Positions 26,899 through 36,013 of a stretch of DNA of 64,000 bases are shown here, in pieces (within the stretch, counting starts at the first letter, position 1; each line of letters begins with the position of its first letter). Position numbers and translations under genes: made by a program. Source of the stretch: Candidatus Planktophila sp. (GTDB lineage Bacteria > Actinomycetota > Actinomycetes > Nanopelagicales > Nanopelagicaceae); the NCBI GenBank assembly GCA_030681675.1, contig JAUXRP010000003.1:124001-188000 (forward strand), in the 5' to 3' direction. Under the pieces are notes generated by a model. The model saw nothing but the letters and a program-made list of their open reading frames with translations, was not told where the DNA came from and ran no database searches.

Positions 26899-27315
26899 TT
26901 ATGATGGAACGGCGCGCAGATGACCCCTACGGCCGATTTGAGTTTGTTTGCCCTCGCCTTTTGAATTCTCCTGTGAGGTAAGGGGAACCATTGCTACTTC
27001 ACGAACCGCATCAGCAATAGCCATGAGGTCATCTTCTGAAGGTCCGCGCTCTTCTCCGCTTAGCTCTTGTTTTAAAACACTCCAACCATGTGGAACTTTA
27101 AGTCGCTCCCCATGTAGAAGGCATAAGTCATATGCATGTGGTTCGCTAAAAGTCGCAAGTGGCCCAACTACGGCCATAGATTCAGCATAAATATAGGTCA
27201 AGGTCATAGTAGCCACCGCGCGACATCCAACGCGCGAACAACCTCTACCTAACTTTGCCTGGGAGCTCATAAACACAAGATTAGTGGGAATGTATGGTTT
27301 TGTTGGGATTGTCAT
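26899..27315 (-). CDS. DUF3499 protein
   Basis: 138 residues. RGCSRVGCRAVATMTLTYIYAESMAV, then LGPLATFSEPHAYDLC-like text (here VVGPLATFSEPHAYDLCLLHGERL) is typical of DUF3499, a small actinobacterial protein with paired Cys and His that may bind metal. Function unknown; conserved next to manB and whiB2. ATG 27315 overlaps the DUF5719 stop (ATGA); the alternative ATG at 27270 gives the more usual N-terminus but has no ribosome site. Last 40 residues are low-complexity. Confidence 0.85.
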   Translation of the reverse strand: MTIPTKPYIPTNLVFMSSQAKLGRGCSRVGCRAVATMTLTYIYAESMAVVGPLATFSEPHAYDLCLLHGERLKVPHGWSVLKQELSGEERGPSEDDLMAIADAVREVAMVPLTSQENSKGEGKQTQIGRRGHLRAVPS

Positions 27316-28616
27316 GGATTTAAAACACGAATGTTTGAGTGAGGAATTTCGACCTTGGTTAATATACTTCCCGGAGTGATTGGTAAATACCCGTAACCAT
27401 GTATAGATGCGACTAGCGCGCCGGCATGGGTTTCCCGGCTCGCTTCAATTATTGTGATTGAACGCGCAGATTTAGGTACTCGCCACGTTACTACATCCCT
27501 ACCTTTGATAGTAACAATGCTTCTCTTTCCATTAACTAGAGTCACTTCGATCGTGACGGCTATCGAATCGGCTGCAAAAACGATTATCGGTGCGAGGCCT
27601 GTAACCGCCATTTTCATAGGCGTAAGAGCGCTCGTAGGAGTACTCCAAACAAAATCTCTTCGCCCATTGGTGATGAACTTAGAGGAGATTGCCGCAACTA
27701 TTGGTTCATCTGAAGTGATTCGAACTGCGAAGGAACTTGCTACTATCTTAGGTGACAAGACAAACTCAGTCACAACTCCGGCTGTAATGTTACGCGAATT
27801 GAAGCCTACTGGAACAAAGTTTCCGTTTTCAGACAAGAGCTCAAGTGTGAAATTTGCATCAACATCGTCAGGTGCAAGAATTCGCAGAATGTGAACAGCA
27901 GAGGGTGTCTTTCCTTTTTTCAAAATTTGATTTGGGACGGCAGGAATCACGAGAGTTTTAGCCGTCGAATTAACTGGATTAACAAAGTCGCCGCCAAGGG
28001 CTTTAAGACCAGCGCCAAGTTCATCAATCATAAATGCGTTAATTCGCCCCGAACGGGGAACTGCTTGGACTGTCAATGATTTATCACCCGTTGCAAGAGA
28101 GTCCAAAGAGATTACCTTTAAATTTTTAGCCGCTACAGTAACTGAAACAAGCGGCTGCTTACCATTTTCAGAATAAATATGTAAGTCAACAATCGCTTCG
28201 CTCAACCCGCTATTGATTACAACTATTTTTCCTCGAGTTCTCACATCGGAACTTCCTCCTACGAACCATTGTGAGGATATTGGCCCTGTGCATAGGGTGC
28301 CTCCCGCCCAACTACCGCTGCGACTTTGCCAAATGACCGGTGTAGTCCCTAGTGCAGAAACGATTAATGAGTCTTTAATTTCTGGGTAGCGAAGCACATT
28401 AAATGGAATCGTCTTTGTGCTTTTAGTTGCAAGACGTTGGAACTGCGTTTTACGTGAAGCAATCGAGATTTGTGACGATAATCCAGTTAACGTTGGTGGA
28501 CACACAACGTCTGGATATGTCTCTGAGAAAACGGAAGATTTAGTAGTTACAGTGAAAAATGTCGCTAGTGTGAATGAGAGCGCCAAAGCCAAGAGCGCGA
28601 GCAACAATCGCTTCAT
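27312..28616 (-). CDS. DUF5719 family membrane-anchored/secreted protein
   Basis: 434 residues. Signal-anchor MKRLLLALLALALSF (about 2-20) and a large extracytoplasmic region with beta-rich VVINSGLSEAIVDLHIYSENG and WQSRSGSWAGGTLC segments that fit DUF5719. It lies between the glycosyltransferase and DUF3499 genes and overlaps both by four bases, so it is probably an envelope protein made in step with the giant glycosyltransferase. No enzymatic motif seen. Confidence 0.8.
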   Translation of the reverse strand: MKRLLLALLALALSFTLATFFTVTTKSSVFSETYPDVVCPPTLTGLSSQISIASRKTQFQRLATKSTKTIPFNVLRYPEIKDSLIVSALGTTPVIWQSRSGSWAGGTLCTGPISSQWFVGGSSDVRTRGKIVVINSGLSEAIVDLHIYSENGKQPLVSVTVAAKNLKVISLDSLATGDKSLTVQAVPRSGRINAFMIDELGAGLKALGGDFVNPVNSTAKTLVIPAVPNQILKKGKTPSAVHILRILAPDDVDANFTLELLSENGNFVPVGFNSRNITAGVVTEFVLSPKIVASSFAVRITSDEPIVAAISSKFITNGRRDFVWSTPTSALTPMKMAVTGLAPIIVFAADSIAVTIEVTLVNGKRSIVTIKGRDVVTWRVPKSARSITIIEASRETHAGALVASIHGYGYLPITPGSILTKVEIPHSNIRVLNP

Positions 28617-31600
28617 GCTAGCTCCTTATCTGAAAATTCGCGCTTTCTTCGTCCGGCTGGTGCGGCGGCAATAATTACAACAAGCCAAGTAATTAATTGA
28701 AAAGAGAGCCACGCGCGCCTTATAGTGCCATCATGTAAAAGTGAGATTTCCCCCGACTGCGTTGCTATAAAGACCGGTAAGCCTAGTTCGCTTTCGGTGC
28801 GCTCCAAGCGATATCCATCTTGCAAAACCAGCCATGAGCGGTCATAACTCTCCGTAAGCAATATTCTTCCAGGGTGGGTAACTATTACTCGTGCCCCGAT
28901 CTCACCAGCTTCAAGCAGCTCTCTATCTCCATCTTTTCCTATCAATACAAGTCGACCAGTCACGCCTGCTACATGCCAGACCACTCCTACCGAAGTAGCA
29001 GAGGCGCGAGTAAATCCACCGAGTCCGTCAATTGTGCGAATAATATTTTTATCAAAAGGGGCTTTCGCAAATACATATTTGATTCCGAAATCTGCCAAAA
29101 CTTTACTGCTTGAAATACCTGAGCCATCTATAAGCGCCTGTGTTGCGGTAGCTATCTCACTTACTTGTGGTGGGGCTATATCCGGCTCTCCCAGCGAAAT
29201 ATCTTTTCCACGTGAAATATAATATTGAACAGTTTTTGAACCTGCATTCCCCATCTCTCGCAGCACGAGTGTCTTAGTGTCTTTCTCAACACTTAAGAAA
29301 GCTGGCATTACTGTTGAATCGCTATTTTGAACCGGTGAGTCCGCTCCTGCAGAGACCGACCAACCTAACGTGAGGACTGTATACACCAGTGAGAAAAGAA
29401 GTAGTAGAGCTGCCAAAATATGACGAAAATGAAAATTACTTGTAATCAGTACTAATCTCAGACGATCTAGAATTACTACGCCAGCCATGCAGGCTGCTCC
29501 AGTGGCTCCAACTAAGAATGTGCCCACCCAAATCCTTGATGGCGCTGAATTTCCATGTGAAGATATGGAAAGAGATGAGAAGAGAACTGCGGCAGACAGG
29601 AAACCAGTACCGAATAAGGCAATGGTTCTGGCCTTACTCGAAGTTAAGAGCGCGACACAAAGAATTAGCGGCAAGGGGCTGATTAACCACCATGGAAGTG
29701 AGCCGATTCCACCAGGGTTTCCGAGAATCACAAGAGGAGCTTCGCCGCCGGCAACGGAAAGTCCGGGTTCACTTAGGAATTTAGATGGTGCAAGTAATGC
29801 TTCAAATGAAAATGGGGCGGTTAGTAGGAATGGTACTAATAGAAGCGTCAAACGTTTTTTGATGCGCTCCAAGAAGAGTGGCCTACCTTGATCGGCAACA
29901 AAGTTCAAATAATCGCCAAAAAGTGCAAACAAAGTTAAACCTAATAGAATCACAAAAACTGAAAGTGTAAACGCAGTTAGCACAGCGACTACTAATGAGA
30001 TTAAGAAAATTCGACGCCAAGAATGTAACTCAATTTCTTTCCAGTGTATTAAAAGAATTGGAATTTGCGGCGCAATTATGAGGGCAACCACCGTGGCAAG
30101 GCGACCTGAATTGACTGCCGCAATTGCGACAGGAGAGATAGCATAAATAAAGCTGGCTGAGACACTGATCCAACTGTTTTGTGTATTCGTTTTAAATAAT
30201 CTAAGTGATGACCACATCATCAATATCGGTGCTACGAGTAAGAAAAGCGTTAGGAAAATCGCTGCTTTCCCAAAGAATATGCTCGCACACAATGCAAGAA
30301 TGGCAATCCAAGGTGGTGCCGCTTGAGATGTACCCATTCCGACTTGATGCCAGGATTCAAAGTAACTTTTCCATAGATCGCGCGCGCCATCCGGTGACAT
30401 AGGGAGCGCTCCACCTATGAGAGATCCGAGGCGCATTCTAGATGCAATAAGAGTTATCAAGGATAACAAAATAAAACCTGCAACCTCTGGTTTCTTAAAG
30501 AGATTTAGCCATTGCAAGCCTTTAGTTGGTACAAGTAGATCCTCATCTTCAAGTGAATTTAATATCGATGTCGATGTTATATCGCTAGCTGGAAGTAATC
30601 GAGAACGAAGAGCCTCAAATAAACGTGAAGTCGAAAGACGTAACTGTGACCACCTAGGTGGAATGTATCCCGAAACTATTCGTGAAGATACGAATCGCTT
30701 AGCTTTACGATCTTTGCGAGCTTTAAAAATTATCGTTGGTTTGACAATTAGTGATGCAACTGCAAGTAATTCATCACTAGCGTATCCCGGAAGCTTTACT
30801 AATAAATAACCGACCGAGCGCACCATCGCCGAACTGAGAAGTTGAAAAGCAAGCCATGGAATCATCCACCATGTGGAGTTAGCGAGAAGTACATATGCAG
30901 CATTTCGACGGTCAAGTAAGAGAGGACGATGCAAAAATGCACCTTCTACATCAACCATTCTTCGCTCACTCGCGGCTGCCTGAGCATGGAAAACAACTGC
31001 CGAAGTAGCTGCAATAACCGTGTGTCCAGCTACTCGAGCACGCCAACCAAAATCAACATCGTCACGAAAGAGCGCTAAATTTTTATCAAAGCCACCGATC
31101 TCTTCAAATATGTCTCGCCTGATTAATGCACCGGCTGTGCTAACTGAAAGAACATCGTGGATCCCATCATGTTGTCCTTGGTCGTATTCAAGTGGTTCTA
31201 ACCCTGTCCACCGAGCGCCATTACCCGCAATGCTCACTCCCGCTTCGAGCAAGTGAGTGCGCTCGTGCCAACCAAGAAGTTTTGGTCCTACCATTGCTAC
31301 TTGAGGACGGTCCTCTATTGCTTGTAGTAAGAATTCAAGAGCTGTTGGAGCAGGCGCACAGTCATCATGAATTAACCAAATCCATTCAATTGTTTCAGTT
31401 TGAACTGGTTTCAAAGATTCAACAGCCATTGAAACTGCTTCACCAAAACCAGTTTTGCGATCGGCATCAATTATTGGAATTCGTGCTGACTTAAGAAGTT
31501 GTTGCGAAGAATCTTTGGATGCAGTGTCAACGGCAACAATGTAATCGAGTGGTCGAGTCTGCGAAGTTAGAGCTGTAACTGTTTCTGGTAACCACGCTTG

Positions 31601-31663
31601 CCCATCGTGTGAAACGATAATCGCGCTAACGCGATGCCGGCCTAGTGCGGCCTTTTCAGCCAT
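28613..31663 (-). CDS. Large polytopic family-2 glycosyltransferase
   Basis: 1016 residues. GT2 domain at about 11-250 (SAIIVSHDGQAWLPETV; IWLIHDDCAP as the DxD-like metal site; GGFDKNLALFRDDVDFGWR), then a membrane half with roughly 12 helices (about 390-760), a C-terminal soluble part and a final helix. The layout matches large actinobacterial glycosyltransferases beside whiB2 and manB. It probably uses a lipid-linked or nucleotide sugar to build envelope glycans; donor unknown. AAAGG lies eight bases before ATG. Confidence 0.85.
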   Translation of the reverse strand: MAEKAALGRHRVSAIIVSHDGQAWLPETVTALTSQTRPLDYIVAVDTASKDSSQQLLKSARIPIIDADRKTGFGEAVSMAVESLKPVQTETIEWIWLIHDDCAPAPTALEFLLQAIEDRPQVAMVGPKLLGWHERTHLLEAGVSIAGNGARWTGLEPLEYDQGQHDGIHDVLSVSTAGALIRRDIFEEIGGFDKNLALFRDDVDFGWRARVAGHTVIAATSAVVFHAQAAASERRMVDVEGAFLHRPLLLDRRNAAYVLLANSTWWMIPWLAFQLLSSAMVRSVGYLLVKLPGYASDELLAVASLIVKPTIIFKARKDRKAKRFVSSRIVSGYIPPRWSQLRLSTSRLFEALRSRLLPASDITSTSILNSLEDEDLLVPTKGLQWLNLFKKPEVAGFILLSLITLIASRMRLGSLIGGALPMSPDGARDLWKSYFESWHQVGMGTSQAAPPWIAILALCASIFFGKAAIFLTLFLLVAPILMMWSSLRLFKTNTQNSWISVSASFIYAISPVAIAAVNSGRLATVVALIIAPQIPILLIHWKEIELHSWRRIFLISLVVAVLTAFTLSVFVILLGLTLFALFGDYLNFVADQGRPLFLERIKKRLTLLLVPFLLTAPFSFEALLAPSKFLSEPGLSVAGGEAPLVILGNPGGIGSLPWWLISPLPLILCVALLTSSKARTIALFGTGFLSAAVLFSSLSISSHGNSAPSRIWVGTFLVGATGAACMAGVVILDRLRLVLITSNFHFRHILAALLLLFSLVYTVLTLGWSVSAGADSPVQNSDSTVMPAFLSVEKDTKTLVLREMGNAGSKTVQYYISRGKDISLGEPDIAPPQVSEIATATQALIDGSGISSSKVLADFGIKYVFAKAPFDKNIIRTIDGLGGFTRASATSVGVVWHVAGVTGRLVLIGKDGDRELLEAGEIGARVIVTHPGRILLTESYDRSWLVLQDGYRLERTESELGLPVFIATQSGEISLLHDGTIRRAWLSFQLITWLVVIIAAAPAGRRKREFSDKELA

Positions 31664-31690
31664 GACATTGACCTTTGGAGAGCTGCGAGA

Positions 31691-31990
31691 TTACGCAGAA
31701 CGACGCTTTAAGCGTCGACGCTCGCGCTCTGATAATCCGCCCCAAATCCCAAACCGTTCATCATGAGCAAGCGCGTACTCAAGGCACTCTGATCGAACAT
31801 CGCAGGAGAGACAGACGCGCTTGGCTTCGCGAGTTGAGCCACCTTTTTCAGGGAAGAAAGCTTCGGGATCAGTTTGGGCGCATAGCGAGCGCTCTTGCCA
31901 AGAGAGTTCAATATTCTCACCACTTACTAAGGTTATTTTTGGACCAGTTGTGGGGACAGGGGAGTTTGTGGCTTCAGGTCGGATCGGCAT
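31691..31990 (-). CDS. WhiB-family Fe-S regulator, WhiB2/WhmD type
   Basis: 99 residues: a 30-residue Pro/Thr-rich N-terminus, then Fe-S cysteines C37, C60, C63, C69, the turn GIWGGLS (81-87) and basic tail RERRRLKRRSA. Location upstream of the glycosyltransferase, DUF5719, DUF3499 and manB is the whiB2 locus; WhiB2 controls septation and cell-wall genes with WhiA in relatives. AAAGGAG lies eight bases before the ATG. A strong promoter and palindrome lie upstream (see 32052-32080). Confidence 0.92.
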   Translation of the reverse strand: MPIRPEATNSPVPTTGPKITLVSGENIELSWQERSLCAQTDPEAFFPEKGGSTREAKRVCLSCDVRSECLEYALAHDERFGIWGGLSERERRRLKRRSA

Positions 31991-32051
31991 ACCGATTCTC
32001 CTTTATAGCTTTGTGTCTCATCCCTCGTGGAAAAGACTTACTTAAGAGTGA

Positions 32052-32080
32052 ATTACACGCGTGTAAGTCGAATATGTCAA
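32052..32080 (-). promoter_or_regulatory. whiB2-type gene promoter with overlapping palindromic operator
   Basis: On the minus strand TTGACA (32075-32080), 17-base spacer, TGTAAT (32052-32057): a near-consensus sigma-A promoter. A perfect 14-base palindrome TTACACGCGTGTAA (32053-32066) covers the -10 and part of the spacer, as expected of an operator. The leader to ATG 31990 is about 55 bases and has a GACAC motif like WhiA sites, possibly by chance. Confidence 0.65.
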
Positions 32081-32118
32081 GCGAAAGTAGAGGGCAGATG
32101 CAGCAAATTCAATAAAAA

Positions 32119-33126
32119 TTACTCCGGGATAGGCAGAATCTCATCCTTTGTCACAAAAGAGGCCTTAATGAGTGAATTTTGACTCACTACTGCACCACTT
32201 GCGATGAATGAATTAATTACACGAGCGCCGCGGTTAATGATCACTCCACGGTCAATAATCGAACCAGTTATATGTGCCTGTGCTCCAATCTGCGAATCTG
32301 CGCCAATACATGAAGCTCCATCAATGATCGCACTGGAATCAACTTCTGCAGTAGCCGAAATGAGTGAGTGTTTATTATGAATGCCAATTTCAGCCAAGGA
32401 AAATGCAGATGAGTGGCTTAACCCTTGTACTAAATCACGTGAACCCTGCAGTAAGGCTTTTGGGGTACCAATATCTAACCAGTATGAATTATCTATAAAT
32501 CCAAATACTTTTCTACCACTAGCTATGAGCTTTGGGAAGATTTCTCTTTCGACACTTATTACTGTGTCCTTTGGAATCGCATTAACAATGCTGGGATTAA
32601 AGACATAGCAACCGGCATTTATAGAATTCGAAATTGGATTCTCCATTTTTTCGAGAAAAGCGGTAACTTGGCCAGAGCCATCAGTAGTCACGCACCCATA
32701 CGCCCGTGCATCATCAACGGTCGTCAAATGAAGTGTTACGTCTGCACCATGCTCCTCGTGCTGGCGAATTTGCTCTTTCAAATTGTGTGAACTCAAAACA
32801 TCCCCATTAAAAACAACAATTGATTCTTGGGTGTTTAACAACTGCGCGGCATTGGCAATTGCACCCCCCGTGCCTAGCGGTACTTTTTCAACGGCATATC
32901 GCAACTTCATGCCCCATCGCGATCCATCTCCAAAATAAGGAGTAAAAAGTTCAGCTAAGTATGAAGTTGCTAGGACGACCGTAGTGATACCAGCATCCCT
33001 TGCCATAGCAAGTTGATGTTCAGTCACTGGTAAACCTGCAACTGTGAGCATGGGTTTAGGCGTGTGCTTAGTCAATGGCATTAAACGTGTGCCAAAACCA
33101 CCTACTAAGAGAATTCCCACTGCCAT
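32119..33126 (-). CDS. manC: Sugar-nucleotide pyrophosphorylase, mannose-1-phosphate guanylyltransferase type
   Basis: 335 residues. Nucleotidyltransferase core with LVGGFGTRLMPLTKHTPKPM (2-24) and FNGDVLS (metal), followed by a left-handed beta-helix like C-terminal domain (about 240-335; IGADSQIGAQAHI). It makes NDP-sugar, most likely GDP-mannose given manB nearby and synteny with Mycobacterium manC; a glucose- or other sugar preference is possible. Four bases separate it from dapC, so fdxA-dapC-manC form an operon. Confidence 0.85.
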   Translation of the reverse strand: MAVGILLVGGFGTRLMPLTKHTPKPMLTVAGLPVTEHQLAMARDAGITTVVLATSYLAELFTPYFGDGSRWGMKLRYAVEKVPLGTGGAIANAAQLLNTQESIVVFNGDVLSSHNLKEQIRQHEEHGADVTLHLTTVDDARAYGCVTTDGSGQVTAFLEKMENPISNSINAGCYVFNPSIVNAIPKDTVISVEREIFPKLIASGRKVFGFIDNSYWLDIGTPKALLQGSRDLVQGLSHSSAFSLAEIGIHNKHSLISATAEVDSSAIIDGASCIGADSQIGAQAHITGSIIDRGVIINRGARVINSFIASGAVVSQNSLIKASFVTKDEILPIPE

Positions 33127-33130
33127 AAAA

Positions 33131-34195
33131 CTAAGCTTTCAATCGAAGAGCAGCGGAATTAATATGTTCATCCGTTGCCGTCATAGCTAATCGAACGTGA
33201 CGAGCCCCGGCGTGACCATAGAAACTGCCCGGTGTGGCTAATATGCCTCTTCCTGCAAGCCACTTCACGCTCTCCCAAGCATCCTCGCCGCGAGTACACC
33301 AGATATATAAACCTGAGTTACTGAATTCAATTTGAAATCCCGCTACCTCAAGTGCTGGACGCAATACGTCTCGTCGCGCGTTGTAACGAGAACGCTGCTC
33401 GGCAACATGGCGATCATCACTGAGTGCGACAGTCATAGCTTTCTGCACCGGAAGGGGAACCATCATTCCGCCATGTTTACGAAGTTCACGAATTCGGGTG
33501 ATAAGGACTGAGTCGCCAATCATGAATGCGGCGCGATACCCTGCCATAGAGGAGCGTTTAGAAAGCGAATGAACAGCAAGAATATTCCTATTGTCACCTC
33601 CGCTTTGAGATAAGACAGAGTAAGAAGTTGCAGTGTGATCAAACTCAATATAACACTCGTCTGAAACTAAAATTGAATTGTTGGCGCGCGCCCATTGAAT
33701 GCACGCCTTTATTTCTTCAACACTATGGGTTCGCCCCGTGGGATTAGATGGTGAGTTCAGCCATGCCAAATCCGCAGGTGGCCATATGGTTGCATCTATA
33801 CCAACTTCGATGGATTTCGCTTGGGCAATCAAGGCACCAACGTGATATGTCGGATAAGCAATTTCTGGAATAAGAACTTTTCGTGATTCAAGAATTGTTG
33901 GTAGCCATGCCACTAACTCTTTCGATCCAATGAGCGGAAGTACATCAAACTCACCGGTCGCACCCAGTCGATAAGTGGCCCACTCCCTAATCGCTGCGCG
34001 CAGCTCGGGTGTTCCGGCAGTGACTGGATAACTAGGAGAGTTCGAAGCATCGCGAAATGATTTTTGAATAAATTCCGGAGTTGGATCTACCGGAGTACCT
34101 TGAGATAAATCTATGATTCCATCTGGGTGCGAACGTGCAATCTCCCCATATGGAGCTAGAGCATCCCAAGGAAAATCTGGGAGTTGTTCACGCAA
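33131..34195 (-). CDS. dapC: Succinyldiaminopimelate aminotransferase DapC
   Basis: 354 residues, PLP fold type I. LPDFPWDALAPYGEIAR and DLSQGTPVDPTP at the start are typical of actinobacterial DapC; NSPSNPTGR (147-155), SDECYIEF with Asp179 and HSLSKRSSMAGYR with PLP Lys213. Acts in the succinylase branch of lysine/meso-DAP synthesis, the step after DapD, whose gene is at 49.9 kb. Six bases follow the fdxA stop. Confidence 0.93.
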   Translation of the reverse strand: MREQLPDFPWDALAPYGEIARSHPDGIIDLSQGTPVDPTPEFIQKSFRDASNSPSYPVTAGTPELRAAIREWATYRLGATGEFDVLPLIGSKELVAWLPTILESRKVLIPEIAYPTYHVGALIAQAKSIEVGIDATIWPPADLAWLNSPSNPTGRTHSVEEIKACIQWARANNSILVSDECYIEFDHTATSYSVLSQSGGDNRNILAVHSLSKRSSMAGYRAAFMIGDSVLITRIRELRKHGGMMVPLPVQKAMTVALSDDRHVAEQRSRYNARRDVLRPALEVAGFQIEFSNSGLYIWCTRGEDAWESVKWLAGRGILATPGSFYGHAGARHVRLAMTATDEHINSAALRLKA

Positions 34196-34201
34196 GAATT
34201 A

Positions 34202-34522
34202 CTACTCGCTCTTTGGAGGCAGAGCCGTTACTTGTGCGTGATCACTATTGGTTGGACCCATTTTGGCCGCGCCTCCAGGGGATCCAATTTCAACAAAAAA
34301 CTCGGTATTGACTTTGCCAAACTCACTCCATTGGGCTGGAACATCGTCCTCATAATAAATCGCTTCTACCGGGCAGACTGGCTCGCATGCACCGCAGTCG
34401 ACACACTCATCTGGCTGGATGTACAACATACGTGAACCTTCATAGATGCAGTCCACGGGGCATTCAGCTATGCAGGACTTATCTTTAACATCAACACACG
34501 GTTCGGCAATAATATATGTCAC
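34202..34522 (-). CDS. fdxA: 7Fe ferredoxin FdxA
   Basis: 106 residues with eight cysteines: C9, C17, C21, C25 and C40, C43, C46, C50, the pattern of [3Fe-4S][4Fe-4S] ferredoxins. GTG start with GGAGG seven bases upstream. It carries electrons in the cytoplasm. fdxA-dapC order is the usual actinobacterial one. Divergent from the SH3-like stub. Confidence 0.95.
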   Translation of the reverse strand: MTYIIAEPCVDVKDKSCIAECPVDCIYEGSRMLYIQPDECVDCGACEPVCPVEAIYYEDDVPAQWSEFGKVNTEFFVEIGSPGGAAKMGPTNSDHAQVTALPPKSE

Positions 34523-34619
34523 TCTCTAGCCTCCAGATTAAAATGATAATGAACGTGGCTGATTCTAATCGCTCAGCCCTATCTCGCGCGATATCGCAAC
34601 GAAGGTTTATCGTTGACCC

Positions 34620-34838
34620 ATGGCGAGCCTGCTCGAACTCCGTTTCGAAGCCCTCATTGGTAGGCGTCTTACAATCCGACTCCACGACCCAGAAGGCGGA
34701 TTTCGCGACATCGTGGGGATTTTAGAGAGCACGCACTCATTGCGAAATAAAGACAATCATTTAATTGAATTCTCTCATGATGAGATTTTTATTTGGCGTG
34801 AAATAATCGAAAGACCCACGACCAGAATTAAACCCTAA
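34620..34838 (+). CDS. Small SH3-like protein; possible remnant N-domain of a GNAT acetyltransferase
   Basis: 72 residues: VGRRLTIRLHD-type beta strands (here IGRRLTIRLHDPEGGFRDIVG) and FSHDEIFIWREI then a Pro/Arg end. It resembles the SH3-like N-domain of Rv0428c-type GNAT acetyltransferases, often encoded beside fdxA in actinobacteria (recollection). The catalytic GNAT domain is absent: the ORF stops ten bases before the next gene. TATCGT lies six bases before ATG, so it is probably expressed, not merely debris. Confidence 0.55.
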   Translation: MASLLELRFEALIGRRLTIRLHDPEGGFRDIVGILESTHSLRNKDNHLIEFSHDEIFIWREIIERPTTRIKP

Positions 34839-34847
34839 ACCTTTTCA

Positions 34848-35159
34848 TTAATTTGGCAATAAAATCGCAATAAGTAAGAAAAGGAATCCTATATTTATCA
34901 ACGATATTCCAACGGCACTGGCCTCAATTAAATACTCATCGCTTGCACCTGGCAGGCCTGCACGCACAACAACAAAGGTCCAGATGATACTTGCAAGCAC
35001 TTTTAGGGATCGTCTGCCCCACAACCGTCCAATACTCCAAATCCCAGTGCCCGTAGCGGCAAGACTCAGTATTAAACCGAATGGTGGTACAGAGGCATGA
35101 ATAAAAATGGAGGCAGCGCCTAAAGCCGCCCCAAGAAATATTGAATAAAAAAACTTCAC
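34848..35159 (-). CDS. DUF6113-type small membrane protein
   Basis: 103 residues, four hydrophobic helices (about 4-22, 26-42, 52-70, 80-100). A small polytopic protein directly behind mshB is common in actinobacteria and annotated DUF6113; identification rests on context and topology. GTG start overlaps the mshB stop by one base (TAGTG). Confidence 0.65.
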   Translation of the reverse strand: MKFFYSIFLGAALGAASIFIHASVPPFGLILSLAATGTGIWSIGRLWGRRSLKVLASIIWTFVVVRAGLPGASDEYLIEASAVGISLINIGFLFLLIAILLPN

Positions 35160-36013
35160 TACAAAGTTATTCCCGAGGTCAAATCACGTTCCCGCCCATC
35201 GCTATCAAATGGTGCAGATTTCTCGCCACGCACAAGCGTGTAGTACTCATGCCCCCAAATCTGCAAACCTAAGTTATTTGAAAGCGCAAAGAATGGACCG
35301 TCTAATGCAATTTGTGTTGCATGTGCTTTCATTGCCTCCATTTTGGCTTCAACAAATTCATTTCCATCAATCAATGTAGTAACAAACGAGTCGTCTTTGG
35401 CAAAAGGAATGTCATCAACATTGTCAGTTCCAAAGAAATCAGAACCAACCTCTTTCATTGCCGCAATGCCTGCTGCAATAACTGATTTGGGCATCGTGTT
35501 CCAATAAATCTTTTGAATCTGCCATGTTGAAAGCTCGCTCGCTCGCATAGCAACAAGATGGGTCTTAATGTGATCCGGGTGACCGTATCCACCTATTTCA
35601 TCATAAGTAATTAAAATATGTGGCTGAACTTCATCAATTATTGTTGCAAGAAGCCGTGCAGCCACATCTACTTCAACTTGCCAGAAAACACCTGCCCCAT
35701 TATTTGTTGTGCTCCCCATCATTCCGCTATCTCGAAAATTACCTAAAAAGCGGTAATCGCGCACACCAAGAGCGCTCATGGCGTTGGCCAGCTCAATCTC
35801 ACGGTGGGAGCCGAGGGTGTCATCGTGCGCGCTTGCCAAATGCGATAAACCAGGAACAAGAACTTCTCCCTCTTCTCCACGAGTACATGTCACAAGCGTG
35901 ACTTGTGCTCCTCGAGCCGCATACAGTGCCATTGTCGCCCCATTATTTATCGTCTCATCATCAGGATGGGCGTGCACTAAAAGAATTCGAAAACCTTCGT
36001 ATGTATCTTTCAT
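35159..36013 (-). CDS. mshB: Mycothiol deacetylase MshB (PIG-L family)
   Basis: 284 residues. The Zn-binding LLVHAHPDDET (about 12-22) and GYGHPDHIKTH motifs, plus TCTRGEEGEV, identify the PIG-L/LmbE deacetylases, and the neighbours and overall length identify MshB, which removes acetyl from GlcNAc-inositol in mycothiol synthesis. The ATG at 36013 overlaps the moeZ-type stop by one base (TAATG); a start five codons earlier is less likely. Confidence 0.9.
   Translation of the reverse strand: MKDTYEGFRILLVHAHPDDETINNGATMALYAARGAQVTLVTCTRGEEGEVLVPGLSHLASAHDDTLGSHREIELANAMSALGVRDYRFLGNFRDSGMMGSTTNNGAGVFWQVEVDVAARLLATIIDEVQPHILITYDEIGGYGHPDHIKTHLVAMRASELSTWQIQKIYWNTMPKSVIAAGIAAMKEVGSDFFGTDNVDDIPFAKDDSFVTTLIDGNEFVEAKMEAMKAHATQIALDGPFFALSNNLGLQIWGHEYYTLVRGEKSAPFDSDGRERDLTSGITL

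Noticed and set aside
27454-27894. 146-codon plus-strand frame within the DUF5719 gene
   Set aside because: Antisense to a coupled gene, low-complexity Thr/Ile-rich translation.
31675-32115. 146-codon plus-strand frame across the whiB2-type gene and promoter
   Set aside because: Antisense to WhiB with clear Fe-S motif; runs over the promoter region.
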